7,016 nucleotides of DNA from Planctomycetaceae bacterium (lineage in GTDB: Bacteria; Planctomycetota; Planctomycetia; Planctomycetales; Planctomycetaceae), in NCBI GenBank assembly GCA_020426125.1, contig JAGQQQ010000005.1:1-7016 (forward strand), read 5' to 3'. Of this stretch, positions 5,652 through 7,016 are shown in pieces (positions within the stretch are counted from its first letter, which is position 1; each line of letters starts with the position of its first letter). The notes under the pieces were generated by a model. The model saw only the letters and a program-made list of their open reading frames with translations, made no database searches and was not told the DNA's origin. Made by a program: the position numbers and the translations under genes.

Positions 5652-6887
5652 ATGCTTCTGCCACGGAAATGGGCGTTAGGCCTTGGGTTGCTCGCAGCGG
5701 CCCCCAGCCTGACCATGGCGGGACCGTTGGACTTCCTGCGAGCAGAGCCTGCCGCACAGGAAGCAACCTCGGAATCGCCGGAACGCAGTAATCAACAAGT
5801 CGCCGAAGAGATTGCGAAGGCCTTGGGCAAGGCTCGACTCGTTCACAAAAATGTGACGATCGAGTACAAGGCCGGCGTCGCAACGATCGGCGGGGAAATC
5901 AAGGACGCCTCTCAGAAGGCCCTCGTCAGCCGCATCGTCGGCCAGGTGCCGGGAGTCCAGACGGTCGAAAATCAGCTCCAGCTGATGACCGCCATGCCCG
6001 CGACCCAGAGCCCGATCCAACAGGCCTCTGCCACACAGCCTGCTGGTCCCGTCCAGCACGCCGTTGCTCAGGGAATGCCTCGCGGTCAGGTGACTCCGAC
6101 CAGCTTCGAGTCCGCACCGGTCTCGAACAATCAGGAAGTCGCCCAGAACATCGCCGAGTCCCTGTCGACTTCTGGCTTAAGCGGCTATGACATCGAAGTC
6201 CGGTTCAAAGGCGGCATCGCCAGCCTGATCGGAAATGTCGAAAATCAGGAACAAGCCGCGCGGGCACAACGGGCGACGGAATCGGTCCCCGGTGTCAATC
6301 AAGTGCTCAACAAGTTGACTGTCAAAGGTCAGCCGAATCAGATTCAGCAAACTGCCGGGTACGCCCCTTACGGCCAACCGCCGATGGGACCGCAGTACGC
6401 TCCCCAGTATCCTCCGCAATATGCTCCACAGCCCGGAATGGGTCCCGGGCCGCAGCGGCCTCCGATGCCGGGCGTTCCCATGCAGCGAGGTTCCATGCCA
6501 GGCGGCCCGATTCAGCAGATGCAGGGTCAGGCTCCCGGTGGACCTTACTCTCCTGGCGTCGGACCACAAGGGGGACCGGCTCCCGTGACCGCTCCTCCCC
6601 AATACGGCCACGCTCAACCCGTGAGCCATCAGATTTACAACCAGCCGTATGTTCCGGAATACGCATGGCCGAGCTATGCTCCATATGACAACTATGCGGC
6701 CGTGACCTACCCCAGCCAGTACGATGCCAGTGCGTGGCCGTACATCGGACCTTATTACCCCTATCCGCAGGTGCCCCTCGGATGGCGGAAATCGACCCTG
6801 GAATGGGATGACGGCTACTGGAGCCTGAAATTCGATTCCAAGACCGACCGCTGGTGGTGGTTCCTGAATCCCAAAAACTGGGACTAA
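5652..6887 (+). CDS. Secreted protein with two BON domains and an aromatic C-terminal region
   Basis: The 411-residue product opens with a signal peptide (MLLPRKWALGLGLLAAAPSL, likely cleaved after TMA at residue 23). Two BON domains follow, about 46-112 and 158-225. They align with each other: SNQQVAEEIAKAL with NNQEVAQNIAESL, GVATIGGEI with GIASLIGNV, and VPGVQTVENQL with VPGVNQVLNKL. Residues 226-325 form a Pro/Gly/Gln/Met-rich linker, presumably disordered. The C-terminus (330-411) is rich in Tyr, Trp and Pro and ends in LEWDDGYWSLKFDSK and WWWFLNPKNWD. BON domains are associated with phospholipid or envelope binding, as in OsmY and secretin-linked proteins, so an envelope location is likely. 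The C-terminal region matches no domain I can name, though I recall similar endings in planctomycete proteins. The gene stands alone, with a strong ribosome-binding site and its own terminator. Confidence 0.88.
   Translation: MLLPRKWALGLGLLAAAPSLTMAGPLDFLRAEPAAQEATSESPERSNQQVAEEIAKALGKARLVHKNVTIEYKAGVATIGGEIKDASQKALVSRIVGQVPGVQTVENQLQLMTAMPATQSPIQQASATQPAGPVQHAVAQGMPRGQVTPTSFESAPVSNNQEVAQNIAESLSTSGLSGYDIEVRFKGGIASLIGNVENQEQAARAQRATESVPGVNQVLNKLTVKGQPNQIQQTAGYAPYGQPPMGPQYAPQYPPQYAPQPGMGPGPQRPPMPGVPMQRGSMPGGPIQQMQGQAPGGPYSPGVGPQGGPAPVTAPPQYGHAQPVSHQIYNQPYVPEYAWPSYAPYDNYAAVTYPSQYDASAWPYIGPYYPYPQVPLGWRKSTLEWDDGYWSLKFDSKTDRWWWFLNPKNWD
6390..6431 (+). repeat. Short in-frame tandem repeat in the linker (PQYA/PQYP units)
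   Basis: Residues 247-260 read PQYAPQYPPQYAPQ: three copies of PQY plus Ala or Pro. The DNA units are degenerate, using different Pro, Gln and Tyr codons, so the repeat is probably selected at protein level or old rather than a recent slippage product. Confidence 0.6.
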
Positions 6888-6914
6888 ACCTGCGAACCTC
6901 AGTGGCGTTCGACC

Positions 6915-6942
6915 GGTTCGCCGGACTCGCCCAGGGCGAACC
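6915..6942 (+). other. Stem-loop in the 3' untranslated region of the BON gene
   Basis: GGTTCGCC (6915-6922) pairs perfectly with GGCGAACC (6935-6942) around a 12-nt loop, 27 nt after the stop codon. It is followed by a smaller stem, ATTCG/CGAAT (6959-6963 with 6967-6971), and then the terminator. It has no T-run, so it is not a terminator itself. Confidence 0.45.
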
Positions 6943-6976
6943 CGACTCAGAATGCCGGATTCGATCCGAATGCACG

Positions 6977-7016
6977 CGGCCTCCTGGAGACTTTCCAGGA
7001 GGCCGTTTGTTTTTTT
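6977..7016 (+). terminator. Rho-independent terminator after the BON gene
   Basis: A perfect 12-bp GC-rich stem (CGGCCTCCTGGA at 6977-6988 with TCCAGGAGGCCG at 6994-7005) has a 5-nt loop. It is followed at once by TTTGTTTTTTT, which runs to the window edge. It begins 90 nt after the stop codon of the BON gene and is the only classical intrinsic terminator in the window. Confidence 0.93.

Overview
The window looks like chromosomal DNA of a planctomycete (phylum Planctomycetota). The strongest sign is the second gene. It encodes a secreted cytochrome-type protein built from a PSCyt1-like haem domain followed by DUF1587, DUF1595, DUF1592, DUF1588 and DUF1585, an architecture typical of Planctomycetes and some relatives. 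A sulfatase directly upstream, a Gfo/Idh/MocA oxidoreductase, and spacers full of degenerate palindromic repeats fit the same picture. Genus or species cannot be fixed from this sequence.

Layout, left to right: (1) the C-terminal part of a sulfatase (+ strand), cut by the window edge. (2) A 124-bp inverted-repeat element (641-764) in the spacer, which runs into the 5' end of the next gene. (3) A di-haem DUF1592-type protein of about 872 residues (+ strand). (4) A 54-bp convergent spacer with a GC-rich hairpin. (5) A tight two-gene minus-strand unit: a Gfo/Idh/MocA oxidoreductase (start 4918) and, 12 bp after its stop, an unrecognised 136-residue protein. (6) A 733-bp divergent spacer with no convincing gene but at least two repeat types, each present as an inverted pair. 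(7) A secreted protein with two BON domains, a Pro/Gly/Gln-rich linker and an aromatic C-terminus (+ strand), followed by a clear intrinsic terminator at the right end.

Functionally, the sulfatase, DUF1592 protein and sugar-type oxidoreductase suit an organism that degrades sulfated polysaccharides. However, only the minus-strand pair looks co-transcribed, and no single pathway can be shown. The BON protein is probably a cell-envelope protein unrelated to the others. I found no CRISPR array, tRNA, rRNA, transposase, phage gene or defence system. The most interesting non-coding signals are the 641-764 element, whose two arms differ only at paired stem positions and which appears to supply the start codon of the DUF1592 gene, and the inverted repeat pairs at 5043-5316.
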